Shown here: in pieces, positions 1-8,802 of the stretch
Layout: every line of letters begins with the position of its first letter
Position numbering within the stretch: position 1 is the stretch's first letter
DNA from: Victivallis vadensis
GTDB taxonomy: Bacteria > Verrucomicrobiota > Lentisphaeria > Victivallales > Victivallaceae
Reading direction: 5' to 3'
DNA length: 64,000 nt
Assembly (NCBI RefSeq): GCF_003096415.1
Contig: NZ_QEKH01000001.1
Span: 186,001 to 250,000, forward strand
Made by a program: the position numbers and the translations under genes
The notes under the pieces: generated by a model
Database searches by the model: none
What the model was told of the DNA's origin: nothing
What the model saw: the letters and a program-made list of their open reading frames with translations, nothing else

Positions 1-495
1 TCCCAAGAGAATTTCCGCCACAACTACGTCGCCCAGAAACGCATGGAGGGATTCCAGCAGGCTCTGAAGGATCACAAGCTGCCCTGTCCCCGGGAAAACA
101 TCATGTACCTGCCGTGGGAGTACACCAGTCTGCCGCTGGCCGAAATCGATCTGGACAACCTCGGCTATGACCAGGCCCGGAAGCTGCTGCTCCGCGACAA
201 CCGGCCGACCGCGTTCTTCGTGATGTTCGATGAGATCGCCTCCGGCGTCTATCTGGCGGCGCGCAACCTGGGGCTCTGCGTCCCGCGCGACGTCTCCGTG
301 ATCGGCATCAACAACATCGACCTCTGCCGCCGCCTGTCACCCGGCCTGACCACCATTGCGCAGCCTTTCAAGGCCCTCGGGCTGCGCGCTGTCGAAATCC
401 TGTTGATGCGCGGCACGCCGCAGGGCGACCGGTGCATCAAGGAAGAACTGCTCGGCACACTGATCCAGCGCGGCAGCGTAGCGAACTTACTATAG
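1..495 (+). CDS. LacI-family transcriptional regulator, C-terminal part (5' end outside window)
   Basis: The frame is open from base 1, so the start lies upstream. About 164 residues of the periplasmic-binding-protein-like sensor domain are visible. The order of motifs is typical of LacI/GalR proteins: a segment around FFVMFDEIASGVYLAARNLG (candidate site entering a loop), then a VPRDVSVIGINNID segment, then LTTIAQPFKALGLRAVEIL, and a C-terminal strand ending in IQRGSVANLL. The DNA-binding helix-turn-helix is not in the window. It lies upstream of the GH38 gene on the same strand with a 125-nt gap that holds a promoter, so it is a candidate regulator of the mannosidase/URO-D genes. The effector is not predictable from what is visible. 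Confidence 0.85.
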   Translation, partial: SQENFRHNYVAQKRMEGFQQALKDHKLPCPRENIMYLPWEYTSLPLAEIDLDNLGYDQARKLLLRDNRPTAFFVMFDEIASGVYLAARNLGLCVPRDVSVIGINNIDLCRRLSPGLTTIAQPFKALGLRAVEILLMRGTPQGDRCIKEELLGTLIQRGSVANLL

Positions 496-567
496 CAGTT
501 ATATAGCAAAATCACCATTTTTCAAACTTTTTGTCACATTTATTTAAGACTCCGTACCGTCCGCCTC

Positions 568-596
568 TTGTCTTGACTGCTGATTTCGGCCATAAT
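568..596 (+). promoter_or_regulatory. Predicted sigma70-type promoter of the GH38 operon
   Basis: TTGTCT (568-573), a 17-nt spacer, then CATAAT (591-596), ending 24 nt before the GH38 start codon. The same -10 form CATAAT with 17-nt spacing recurs before two regulator genes in this window (33716 and 59070), which supports it. No operator palindrome is evident. Confidence 0.5.
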
Positions 597-620
597 TAAA
601 ACGGAAACCGAAACAGCAGG

Positions 621-3413
621 ATGAAATTTGACGGTATGTTTGAAACCATTGAGAATTTATGTGAGACAGTCGCCCCGCTTCAGGTCGAAGTGTGGACTTC
701 GCCGGAACCGCTCCCCTTTGAACGGCGGTTCGAGGGAACATTCCAAAAGCTGGAAATCGGCCGGAGCTGGGGTTCCCTCTTCGACTGCGGCTGGTTCCGC
801 TTTTCCGGCACGGTGCCGCCGGGAGAGAGGCCGGAAGAACTGGCGCTGCGGCTGGATGTGAACGGCGAACTGCTGACGGTCGACGCCGCGGGACGGCCGC
901 TTCGGGCGCTGACCAATTTATCGAGTATTTTCGACCGGAGGATCGGCACTCCGGAAAAACTCTATATGCCTCTGAGTGAGCTGAACATCTCCGGCGGCAA
1001 ATTTGAAGTCTGGGCCGACGCCGGATGCAACGACCTGTTCGGCGCGCTTCAACTGAACGGCACGGTGCGGTTTGCGGAGCTTGTCCGCCGTCCCGCCCGG
1101 CTGGCCGCCGACTACTTTGACCGCCGCTTCGAGCGGGAGGCCGCCGAAGCAGGCTGCAGCAGCGACGGATTGCCGGTCTACGCGACGGGACACTCCCATC
1201 TGGACCTGGCCTGGCTGTGGCCCCTGCGCGAATCCCGCCGCAAGGGCGTGCGCACCTTCGCCACGGCGCTCGCCAACCAGAAAACATATCCGTGGTACTG
1301 CTTCGGCGCGAGCCAGCCGCAGCTCTATTGCTGGGTGGCGGAACAGGCCCCGGAGCTGTTCGAGGCGCTCCGGCGGCGGGAAGCCGAGGGACGCTGGGAG
1401 CTTCAGGGCGCCATGTGGGTGGAGGCGGACACCCACATCCCCGACGGCGAATCGCTGATGCGGCAGTTCATCTACGGGCAGGCTTACTGGCGTGAAACCT
1501 TCGGCCACGAAGTCAGGACCGTGTGGCTGCCGGACATCTTCGGTTATTCAGGCAGTCTGCCGGGCATCGCGAAGCTGAACGGCGCCGAATACGTGCTGAC
1601 CATGAAAAACGCCTGGAACCTTTTCAACCCCTTCCCGTACAATGCGTTCAACTGGACCGGCATCGACGGGAGCCGGGTTCTCGCCTACCGGCTCCCGGAG
1701 GAGACCTACAACGGCTCCGCCAACCCGGCGGCGGTGATGAAGTGCCAACGGCAGGACGCCCAGCGGGCCGTTTCCGGCGCTTCTCTGATGCTGTACGGCA
1801 TCGGCGACGGCGGCGCGGGTCCCGGCGAAACCCATCTGGAGCTGCTGGCGCGGATGGCGGACCGTCCCGGTTTCCCGCCGGTGATCCACGCCGGAGCGGA
1901 GGAGTTCTTCGACCGGATCGCGGCAAAACGGGACTCCCTGCCCGGCTACACCGGCGAACTCTATCTGGAAAACCATCAGGGCACTTTCACCAGTTGCGAA
2001 CTGATCAAGCGGATCAACCGCAGTTACGAGCGGAACCGGCAGGAGCTGGAATTCGCGTCGGTCGTCTGGGGAAAACCGCTCCCGCCGTGGTATGATGAAT
2101 TTGAAAAAGAGGTGCTTCTAATGCAGTTCCACGATGTCCTGCCCGGCACGTCGATCGAACGCGTCTACCGGGAGGCCGAGGAACGGCACGCCTGCTGGAT
2201 GGAGCGGATCGGGGAGTGGTACGGCACACGCAAAGAGGCATGCTTTTTCAATCCGACTTCAGCGCCGCTGACCCGGTTTCAAAAAACGGCGGAAGGCTGG
2301 CGGCTCCTGCAGCTGCCGCCTTTCGCCTGGGGCGGCAGCCGTCCGTGGAACGGTTCGCCGGTCAGGGCGCAGGAGAACATGCTGGATAACGGCGTGATCC
2401 GGGTCGGCTTCGATACGCAAGGCGGCGTGGCGGGCTGGTTCGACCACAGGACCGGACGCGAACTGCTGACGGCCCCCGCACTCTTCCAGCTCTATGCGGA
2501 CAAGGGGAATGCGTGGAATATCGAGCCGGGTACTTATGACGCGCCTCTGGAACCGGGTCTGCAACTGGTAAGCCAACGGATTTACGCCGACGGCCCGGTC
2601 GGCTGCTGTTGTCAGGAGTATCACTACGGGAACTCCCGGATGCGGGCGGAGTTCCGCTTGAATGCCGACGCCTCCGCCTGTGAGGTTTTCGTCACACTGG
2701 AGTGGCGCGATCCGGAGCACCTGATGCGCTTCGAGCTGCCCGGCACAGTCGATGCCGACACCGCGCAATATGCTGCGCAGTATGGTTTTGAGGAATTTTC
2801 GACGCGGTCCGCCAATTCCGTGGAACGCGCCCAGTACGAGATCGCGGCGCAGCGCTGGGTGCGCATTGCGGATGAAACGGCGGCGCTTTCGCTGGTCTCC
2901 GACTGCAAATACGGTTTTTCGGTCAAGAACGGGCGGCTGAACATCACCCTGCTGCGCTGTGCCGAACGTCCCGGCTCCTTCATCGGCAAGGACGACAAAG
3001 CGCGCAGCGGCGATGCCCGGTACAATGATCTGGGACACCATGAATTCGCCTTTGCGTTCGCGGTGGATCACGGCGACGCCACGCTCCCGATGGAGCTTGC
3101 CGAATGGCTGAACCGGCCGGTAGCGGCGGCGCCGGAGACGGCCTCCGATGCGGGATGCAAACTGGACTGGACCGGCGGCCAATTCGCCGTCACGATGATG
3201 CGCCCGGCGTGGCAGGGCGGCGGCGTGCTGCTGCGGGTGTACGAACGGTTCGGGAAAAGCGGCGTCCTCCCGGAACTGCCGGGAGTGCGCCTGACGGCGG
3301 TCCGCCCGGACGGAAGGGCGTTGGGCGGTATCTCCGCAACGGAGTTTCACCCCTTTGAAATCAAGACCTTCCGGGTTCAATTCAGCAACAATCGATCATC
3401 GATGAATCAATAA
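621..3413 (+). CDS. Glycoside hydrolase family 38 alpha-mannosidase
   Basis: 930 residues, a usual length for bacterial GH38. Retaining alpha-mannosidase that removes alpha-linked mannose, with a zinc ion in the active site. Visible family motifs: GHSHLDLAWLWPLRESRRK, giving the metal ligands His191 and Asp195; WVEADTHIPDGESL; and WLPDIFGYSGSLP, whose Asp305 is the expected nucleophile. NHQGTFTS and QFHDVLPGTSI lie in the helical and central domains, followed by the long C-terminal beta domains. There is no signal peptide, so it is probably cytoplasmic and acts on imported mannosides. It follows a LacI-type regulator and is followed after 12 nt by a URO-D-like gene. The ATG at 621 has only a weak AGCAGG ribosome site; an in-frame ATG at 636 is an alternative start. 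Confidence 0.93.
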   Translation: MKFDGMFETIENLCETVAPLQVEVWTSPEPLPFERRFEGTFQKLEIGRSWGSLFDCGWFRFSGTVPPGERPEELALRLDVNGELLTVDAAGRPLRALTNLSSIFDRRIGTPEKLYMPLSELNISGGKFEVWADAGCNDLFGALQLNGTVRFAELVRRPARLAADYFDRRFEREAAEAGCSSDGLPVYATGHSHLDLAWLWPLRESRRKGVRTFATALANQKTYPWYCFGASQPQLYCWVAEQAPELFEALRRREAEGRWELQGAMWVEADTHIPDGESLMRQFIYGQAYWRETFGHEVRTVWLPDIFGYSGSLPGIAKLNGAEYVLTMKNAWNLFNPFPYNAFNWTGIDGSRVLAYRLPEETYNGSANPAAVMKCQRQDAQRAVSGASLMLYGIGDGGAGPGETHLELLARMADRPGFPPVIHAGAEEFFDRIAAKRDSLPGYTGELYLENHQGTFTSCELIKRINRSYERNRQELEFASVVWGKPLPPWYDEFEKEVLLMQFHDVLPGTSIERVYREAEERHACWMERIGEWYGTRKEACFFNPTSAPLTRFQKTAEGWRLLQLPPFAWGGSRPWNGSPVRAQENMLDNGVIRVGFDTQGGVAGWFDHRTGRELLTAPALFQLYADKGNAWNIEPGTYDAPLEPGLQLVSQRIYADGPVGCCCQEYHYGNSRMRAEFRLNADASACEVFVTLEWRDPEHLMRFELPGTVDADTAQYAAQYGFEEFSTRSANSVERAQYEIAAQRWVRIADETAALSLVSDCKYGFSVKNGRLNITLLRCAERPGSFIGKDDKARSGDARYNDLGHHEFAFAFAVDHGDATLPMELAEWLNRPVAAAPETASDAGCKLDWTGGQFAVTMMRPAWQGGGVLLRVYERFGKSGVLPELPGVRLTAVRPDGRALGGISATEFHPFEIKTFRVQFSNNRSSMNQ

Positions 3414-3425
3414 GGAGATCAGACT

Positions 3426-4463
3426 ATGGCACAGACACCGCGCGAGGTTATGCGCAAAACCTTTACTTTCGACCACCCGGACCGGCTGGGGTGCTGCGTT
3501 TTCGCGCTGCCCGCTTTCATCTGGAGCCGTCCGGATGATTATGCGGCGATCATGAAGGAGTTTCCGGCCGACTGCGAATGGGCGCCGGCTCCGTATGATC
3601 CCTCCTCCTGCCTCTCCGGCGATCCCTTTGCCGAAGGGATTTATGTGGATGAGTGGGGCTGCGTGTTCACCAATATCAACCCCGGCATGATCGGGGAAGT
3701 CAAAACGCCGCTGATCCCGGAACTGGAAGACCTGAGCGGCCTCAAGCCACCTTACGAACTGCTGCCGAAGAATGAGGCGGCGGCGATCGCGCAGGTCAAT
3801 GAATTCTGCCGCAACACCGATAAATTCGTTTTTGCCGGTTGCAATCCGCGTCCGTGGGAGCGTTACCAGTTCCTGCGCGGCACGGAAAATGCAATGATGG
3901 ATATGGCGCTGCGCGAGGAGAATGTGGATGTCATCCTCGCGGCGATCACCGACTATTACGTCAGGGAAATCGAATTCTGGTGCAAAACCGACGTCGACGG
4001 CATCGCCTACATGGACGACTGGGGTTCCCAGCAGGCGCTGCTGATCGACCCGGCGACCTGGCGGGAACTTTTCAAGCCGATCTACCGGAAATTCATCGAC
4101 TGCTGCCACGCCGCGGGCAAATTCGCATTCATGCACTCCGACGGCAACATCGAGGCGATTCTTCCCGATCTGGTCGAGCTCGGGCTCGACATCGGCAACT
4201 TCCAGATCGGCTGCATGAATCTGGAAAAGGTCGCAACCGTCGCCAAAGGAAAACTGACGTTCTTCGGTGAAATCGACCGCCAGCAGGTGTTGACCAAAAC
4301 GCCGGAGGCGGCGCGGACCTTCGTGCGCAATGTCGCCCGGCACCTCTACGATCCGGCTGGCGGCATCGTCAAGGAATTGGAATTGGGCGTACTGGTGGAG
4401 CCGGAAACGGCGCTGACCGCGCTGCGGGAGTGGGACAAGGTCGACCGGGAGGCCCGGCAATGA
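3426..4463 (+). CDS. Uroporphyrinogen decarboxylase (URO-D) superfamily protein
   Basis: 345 residues. The start is marked by a strong Shine-Dalgarno AAGGAG 6-8 nt before the ATG. It begins with the typical TPREVMRKTFTFDHPDRLG segment seen at the start of URO-D-like proteins, and it contains YMDDWGSQQ and FMHSDGNIEAILPDLVELG. This superfamily includes haem-pathway HemE and the corrinoid methyltransferases MtaA/CmuA. In the methyltransferases a His-X-Cys pair binds zinc; here the corresponding stretch reads HSD, so the cysteine is missing. Its place in an operon with a mannosidase argues against a haem role, but the real substrate is unknown. The stop codon overlaps the start of a second, truncated URO-D gene (ATGA), indicating former translational coupling. 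Confidence 0.82.
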   Translation: MAQTPREVMRKTFTFDHPDRLGCCVFALPAFIWSRPDDYAAIMKEFPADCEWAPAPYDPSSCLSGDPFAEGIYVDEWGCVFTNINPGMIGEVKTPLIPELEDLSGLKPPYELLPKNEAAAIAQVNEFCRNTDKFVFAGCNPRPWERYQFLRGTENAMMDMALREENVDVILAAITDYYVREIEFWCKTDVDGIAYMDDWGSQQALLIDPATWRELFKPIYRKFIDCCHAAGKFAFMHSDGNIEAILPDLVELGLDIGNFQIGCMNLEKVATVAKGKLTFFGEIDRQQVLTKTPEAARTFVRNVARHLYDPAGGIVKELELGVLVEPETALTALREWDKVDREARQ

Positions 4464-4570
4464 ATTCCACACCGAGAGAACGGATGATCGCGGCGCTGGA
4501 GCGCCGTCCGCCACTGCCGGGACCGGTTCCGCACTGGGAGCTGGTTTTCTTTCCGACCATGGAGGTTGCG
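4460..4570 (+). pseudogene. 5' fragment of a second URO-D superfamily gene
   Basis: Starts at an ATG overlapping the previous stop (ATGA). The first 37 or so codons read like a normal URO-D-like N-terminus (TPRERMIAALERRPP, then VPHWELVFF). Near 4565 the family similarity stops, and the continuing frame is only the antisense of a recombinase gene on the other strand. The gene therefore lost its 3' end at a rearrangement. The exact junction can be placed only to within about 10 nt by eye. Confidence 0.75.
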
Positions 4571-5023
4571 GTTGTGCGTATCAACGGCCAGTTGACGTTC
4601 CCGGAGCTTTTGCGCATAGGCATCGGCGAGTGCCGGCGTCACTTCGTGAAGATATTGGCAGCTTTCCGGCAGAGATGCCAGGAAATCTCGCAAATCGGCT
4701 TCATAATTGAGCCGTTCGTTTACGGTCGCAGGGGTGGCGCGGTTCGGATGTTTGGAATAAGTGTTCCACACCTCGGCAAGCGGCAACACGTTTGCCGGTT
4801 TGATCAGATTGCGCGCGTGAGCGACGTGTGCCGAAACGACCTCTATGCTGGTTGCTTTCAGAACCGGAAGCAACTCTTTGACTTTCCGCTTCGCTTCTTC
4901 CTGATTTTTGGTTTTCAGGCTGATCGCTTTTCGTTCACCATTGATCTGATAGCGATAATAGTAAGTTCCGCTTGGTTTCTGGTAGATGGTACCGACTTCC
5001 TGCTTCATGACTTTCCTCGCCAT
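4565..5023 (-). pseudogene. Tyrosine recombinase (phage-type integrase), N-terminal fragment
   Basis: The minus-strand frame starts at 5023 with a GAGG ribosome site. It encodes about 150 residues of a phage/ICE integrase N-terminus: an arm-binding-like start (GTIYQKPSGTYYYRYQINGE), a lysine-rich helix, then the SAM-like core-binding domain ending at LAVDTHNR. The catalytic domain with the R-H-R-Y residues is absent. Beyond about 4570 the frame is antisense to the URO-D fragment. The gene begins 110 nt from the 3' end of tRNA-Arg and points away from it, the usual position of an integrase beside its tRNA attachment site. It is a dead remnant of an integrated element. Confidence 0.8.
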
Positions 5024-5133
5024 TGCCCTGTTTCCTCGTAACTATCCTTGTGAGCTAAAATACCACTGATTTCGAGGATTGAAAGGCGGGAACGGCACCG
5101 AATGGCACTTTTTTGAGGAATCAGAGGGTAAAA

Positions 5134-5210
5134 TGGTACACCCAAAGGGATTTGAACCCCTAACCTTCTGGTCCGTAGCCAGACGCTCTATCCAATTGAG
5201 CTATGGGTGC
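5134..5210 (-). tRNA. tRNA-Arg (anticodon ACG)
   Basis: Read on the minus strand, the acceptor arm GCACCCA pairs with TGGGTGT, with a G-U at the first pair. The anticodon stem CTGG/CCAG encloses the loop CTACGGA, giving anticodon ACG. The T arm contains GGTTCAAATCC. Discriminator A and an encoded CCA end follow (5134-5136). It lies 75 nt from the SWIM gene and next to the integrase remnant, so its 3' end is the probable attachment site of a former mobile element. Confidence 0.95.
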
Positions 5211-5284
5211 ACTTTGTGTCAACGCTTTTTAATATACTGTTGAAATAACGATTTGCAAGCTCAGATTTTGGAAAAATTCGATTT

Positions 5285-5998
5285 TCAGAGCGTGTCCAGA
5301 TCAATGCCGAAGGCATCTCCCAGGGCAGCGGCGTCCAGATCCGCTGCTTCCGGCGGCAGAGCCGCGGCAAGATCACCCTCGAAAAGTTCGTTGCGATCCA
5401 CTCCGCGCAACACGAAAAAAAGCCCCGGGTCCTCATCCAGCTTCGCTCCGATTCCATACAGCACCGCCGCAAGATGTTTGCACAGGTCCGCCCAGTCCGG
5501 GCAGTCGCAGTCGAGGCGGATTTCATCCGGAAGCGGAAACAAGCCTGTATCCGGCGCACACAAAATCCCGATGATTTCATCCGACAACTTTCCCTGCACC
5601 AGATCAATCAGCGAACCGATCTTCCCGGCACAGGCCCGTTTGATCGCGTTCCACCGTTCCTCATCCAGCGGATCAATCGCAATCTTCACCTGATAGAGTT
5701 CACTGCCCGCCACCATCGCCGTCACCAGCCCCGGCTCGATATTGAGGTCGATTACTGCTCCGTTTTTCAGATAGGAGCGCCCGCGCGGCAGGCGGCTTTC
5801 GTAGTCCTGATAGGATTCGATGTTGCGGCACCACGCCTTGCCCCAGAAACTCTTCGCAATCGAACGGCCGTTCGCGGTCACCGGATGCAGTTCGCGCCCC
5901 GTCTTCCCGGCGTACTGCTTCGCCAGCTTTGCCGCCAGCGCCTTGCGCTCCCCCACCGAACGGACCGGATTATAATCATCGTAATCAAACATATTCAT
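5285..5998 (-). CDS. SWIM zinc-finger protein
   Basis: 237 residues. A SWIM-type zinc finger (C-x-C ... C-x-H) is visible as LDCDCPDWADLCKHLAAVLY around residues 160-180. It is followed by a segment (FVLRGVDRNELF) often found after this finger in bacterial proteins. The N-terminal half is a conserved WGKAWCRNIESY-containing region typical of SNF2-associated SWIM proteins. SWIM domains bind nucleic acid or protein partners. The gene overlaps the end of the SNF2 helicase gene by 4 nt (5995-5998), so the two are translated together and probably act as a complex. The biological process is unknown. Confidence 0.85.
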   Translation of the reverse strand: MNMFDYDDYNPVRSVGERKALAAKLAKQYAGKTGRELHPVTANGRSIAKSFWGKAWCRNIESYQDYESRLPRGRSYLKNGAVIDLNIEPGLVTAMVAGSELYQVKIAIDPLDEERWNAIKRACAGKIGSLIDLVQGKLSDEIIGILCAPDTGLFPLPDEIRLDCDCPDWADLCKHLAAVLYGIGAKLDEDPGLFFVLRGVDRNELFEGDLAAALPPEAADLDAAALGDAFGIDLDTL

Positions 5999-8673
5999 AC
6001 CTCGATATGATGGATGTCAAGTTTCACCAGTTCAAGCAGTTCCGAGGTGTCCAGCTCGGTCAGCGGCACCTCCCCGCCGGAAGTGACCACCGAATCGGCC
6101 AGTTTACGCTTCGACCAGATCAGGCTGTTGATCTTCTCTTCAATCGTGCCCGAACAGATGAACTTGTGCACCAGCACATTGCGGTGCTGTCCGATCCGGT
6201 AGGCCCGGTCGGTCGCCTGATTCTCCACCGCCGGATTCCACCAGCGGTCGAAGTGGATCACATGGCTCGCGGCGGTCAGGTTCAGGCCGGTTCCGGCGGC
6301 CTTCAGCGACAGCACGAAAAACGGCGGTCCCTCTTCCTTCTGGAACGCCTCGACCAGTCGGGCGCGCGCCCGGATCGAAGTGCCGCCGTGCAGGATCAGC
6401 CCCGGACGGCCGAACACCCGGCTCAACAGTTCGTGCAGCGGGTCGGTCATCTCCCGGAACTGCGTGAATACCAGCACCTTTTCCTGCTTCATCGCGATCT
6501 TCTCCGCGAGTTCGGCCAGTTCCAGAAATTTGCCGCTCTCCTCCGCTTTGAAATCCCCCTCCCCCGTATATTGCGCGGGATGGTTGCACAGCTGCTTGAA
6601 CTGCATCAGGCTTTTCAGCACAACACCTTTCTTCTGAAATTCATCGGCGGCTTCGAGTTCGCGGCGCATCCGGTCCACCACCTGCTGATACAGCACCGCC
6701 TGGTGTTTGGTCAGGCGGCAGAAGCGGTTCAGCTCCACCTTGTCCGGCAGATCGCGGATGATCGACTTGTCGCTTTTCAGCCGCCGCAGGATGTAGAAAC
6801 CGGTCAGCCGCCGCAGCGGCGCCAGATTCACCGGCCCGTCCTCCGGCGTCAGGCGGCGGGTGAAGTCGACAAATTCATTCAGCGAGCCGAGCAGTCCCGG
6901 ATTGGTGAAGTCGAAGATGCTCCACAGATCGGTCAGCCGGTTTTCAACCGGAGTGCCGGTCAATGCGATCCGTCGCGCCCCTTTCAGGCGGCGCACCGCC
7001 CGGCTCTGCTGTGAACCGGGATTCTTCAGTGCCTGCGCTTCATCGGCGATCACCAGCGGAAATTCCAGCCGCGCCAATTCCATATAGCGCGTCACCAGAG
7101 CGTAAGTGGTTGCGACCAGGTCATATCGCCGCAAAAATCCTGCCGGGTCCCCGTCAAATTCCGCCAGTTCATCCGGCGACAGCAGCGACGGGTGCAGCAG
7201 TTTGACCTTCAATTCCGGCGTGAACTTTTCCGCCTCGTTCTTCCAGTTGTTCAGCAGCGAGGCCGGCAGCACCAGCAGCGCGGGCAATCCGGCGAGATCG
7301 CCGTTGCGGCGCAGCAGCTCCAGATAAGTCAGAATCTGCAGCGTCTTGCCCAGCCCCATATCGTCCGCCAGACACGGCCCCATCCCGATCCGGGTCATGC
7401 CCCACAGGAATTTGACGCCATCCAACTGGTATGGACGCAGGGTATTCGACAATTTCTCCGGCAACGGCGGCAACTGCATTCGCTCCGGCGCGGTCAACTC
7501 CCTGAACTGTTTTTCCAGCTCGCCCACCATCTCCACGCGGCAGAGGCCGCGATCCAGCTCCGGCAGCGCCCCGCCGCCCGGAACGGCGCCCCCCGCCAGC
7601 AGCCTCATCCCCTGCATGACCGGCAATCCCGGCACTGCCGCCGCGGCGCGACGCCAGGCACTCAGCAGTTGCCCGATCTTTTCGGAATCCGCCTCGATCC
7701 ATTCGCCTTTCAGCCGCACCAGCCCGTCCCCGGACTTCAAAAGCTCCTCCAGTTCCCGTTCGCTCAGCGGAGTGCCTCCGATCACGGCGTTGACCGAAAA
7801 ACGCAGCAGCGAATCCCCGCTGAGGAAGCCGCGCTTTCCAACCGTGTCCAATGAAATCTGCACCTGAAGTTTTTTCGGCGCGCGTTTCCACAGGTTCGCC
7901 ATGCGCACCACGATATTGGCGGCCTCGAACACCGGAATATCCTGCAAAAACGCATAGGCCTCGCGGGCGCTCCACACGCCGGGCCGGTAGATGCTCCGGT
8001 CGGCCAGCAATGACGCGATCAGCGCACTCCCCTTCGCCGCCTCCTGAATCGGGCGGAGCATGGACAAAAGCGCATTCCGGTCGTTCGCATACGCCTTCAG
8101 CGCGGCGCCAAGCGGCAGGTGCCTGGGCTGGTCGCTTTCGCTGACTCGGTGAATGAAGGTCGCCAGAAAGAGAAAGGGGTGCGCCCCGTCCGGATCGCTT
8201 TTGTTTTCCGCGAGATGGAAGCTGATCCGCCCCACGTCGCGCCAGGCCGGATTCAGCTTGCGAAGCCACTCCTCGAACGGCAGTTCCGCCGCTTCAAACT
8301 CCCGCTTCGCCCATTCGGCCAATTCGCGGTGGCAGCGTTCCAGAAGTTCGCCGTCCAGATACTCGCCACCCGTCAGCGGCGGGCGGTCGAAAAGCTCGGC
8401 TTCGATCTGTTCCCGGTCCGGCAGCGCCGCCGCAAAGGGATCGCTCCCCTCCCCCGTCGCCGAGCGGCACAGGCGCATCGCATAATCCCGCGCCAGCCGC
8501 CGAAAAAAACTGCATGAAGCCCCCGCATCCGGCGGCAGGGGATCGGCCAGCAGCCGGAAAAGTCCGGCGCCGTTGCCCTCCGCAAAAATATTCTCCGCCC
8601 CCTCCAGCCGCAGCCGCCCGGAAGGAGCAATCGCGATTTCCATGCCCATGTGGTGATTCCGTTTACTTTTCAT
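5995..8673 (-). CDS. SNF2-family DNA-dependent ATPase/helicase
   Basis: Up to 892 residues. The SNF2 motor is complete: Walker A in DDMGLGKT (about residue 435), the DEAQ box in LVIADEAQALKNP, ALTGTPVENRLTDLWSIFDF, VLVFTQFREMTDPL, and the C-lobe motif AGTGLNLTAASHVIHFDRWW then ATDRAYRIGQ. The N-terminal 400 residues resemble the SNF2-associated region found in bacterial SWIM-linked helicases. These enzymes translocate on double-stranded DNA and remodel protein-DNA complexes; a precise role cannot be assigned. It is the first gene of a two-gene operon with the SWIM protein. The start is uncertain: ATGs at 8673, 8649 and 8643 are all possible, and none has a strong ribosome site. Confidence 0.9.
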   Translation of the reverse strand: MKSKRNHHMGMEIAIAPSGRLRLEGAENIFAEGNGAGLFRLLADPLPPDAGASCSFFRRLARDYAMRLCRSATGEGSDPFAAALPDREQIEAELFDRPPLTGGEYLDGELLERCHRELAEWAKREFEAAELPFEEWLRKLNPAWRDVGRISFHLAENKSDPDGAHPFLFLATFIHRVSESDQPRHLPLGAALKAYANDRNALLSMLRPIQEAAKGSALIASLLADRSIYRPGVWSAREAYAFLQDIPVFEAANIVVRMANLWKRAPKKLQVQISLDTVGKRGFLSGDSLLRFSVNAVIGGTPLSERELEELLKSGDGLVRLKGEWIEADSEKIGQLLSAWRRAAAAVPGLPVMQGMRLLAGGAVPGGGALPELDRGLCRVEMVGELEKQFRELTAPERMQLPPLPEKLSNTLRPYQLDGVKFLWGMTRIGMGPCLADDMGLGKTLQILTYLELLRRNGDLAGLPALLVLPASLLNNWKNEAEKFTPELKVKLLHPSLLSPDELAEFDGDPAGFLRRYDLVATTYALVTRYMELARLEFPLVIADEAQALKNPGSQQSRAVRRLKGARRIALTGTPVENRLTDLWSIFDFTNPGLLGSLNEFVDFTRRLTPEDGPVNLAPLRRLTGFYILRRLKSDKSIIRDLPDKVELNRFCRLTKHQAVLYQQVVDRMRRELEAADEFQKKGVVLKSLMQFKQLCNHPAQYTGEGDFKAEESGKFLELAELAEKIAMKQEKVLVFTQFREMTDPLHELLSRVFGRPGLILHGGTSIRARARLVEAFQKEEGPPFFVLSLKAAGTGLNLTAASHVIHFDRWWNPAVENQATDRAYRIGQHRNVLVHKFICSGTIEEKINSLIWSKRKLADSVVTSGGEVPLTELDTSELLELVKLDIHHIEV

Positions 8674-8712
8674 AAGATATCACAAACACGGCGGAAACGC
8701 CACCGCCGGAAT

Positions 8713-8762
8713 AAAAAAACGGGACGGAATCGCGTATTGAGTGGATACGCTCTTCCGCCCCG
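8713..8762 (-). terminator. Intrinsic terminator of the oad-secDF-Na/Pi operon
   Basis: On the minus strand, 40 nt after the symporter stop codon: a GC-rich hairpin (GGGGCGGAA and GCGTAT pairing with ATACGC and TTCCGTCCC) followed directly by seven T residues. It separates the sodium-linked operon from the SNF2 gene. Confidence 0.75.
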
Positions 8763-8802
8763 GAAAAGGGAACCTGATTATATCAAAAGCAAACAGTGCA
8801 GA

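Noticed and set aside
4346-5023. A complete 225-residue integrase gene
   Set aside because: Only the first 150 or so codons look like an integrase; the rest is antisense of URO-D genes and lacks the catalytic residues.
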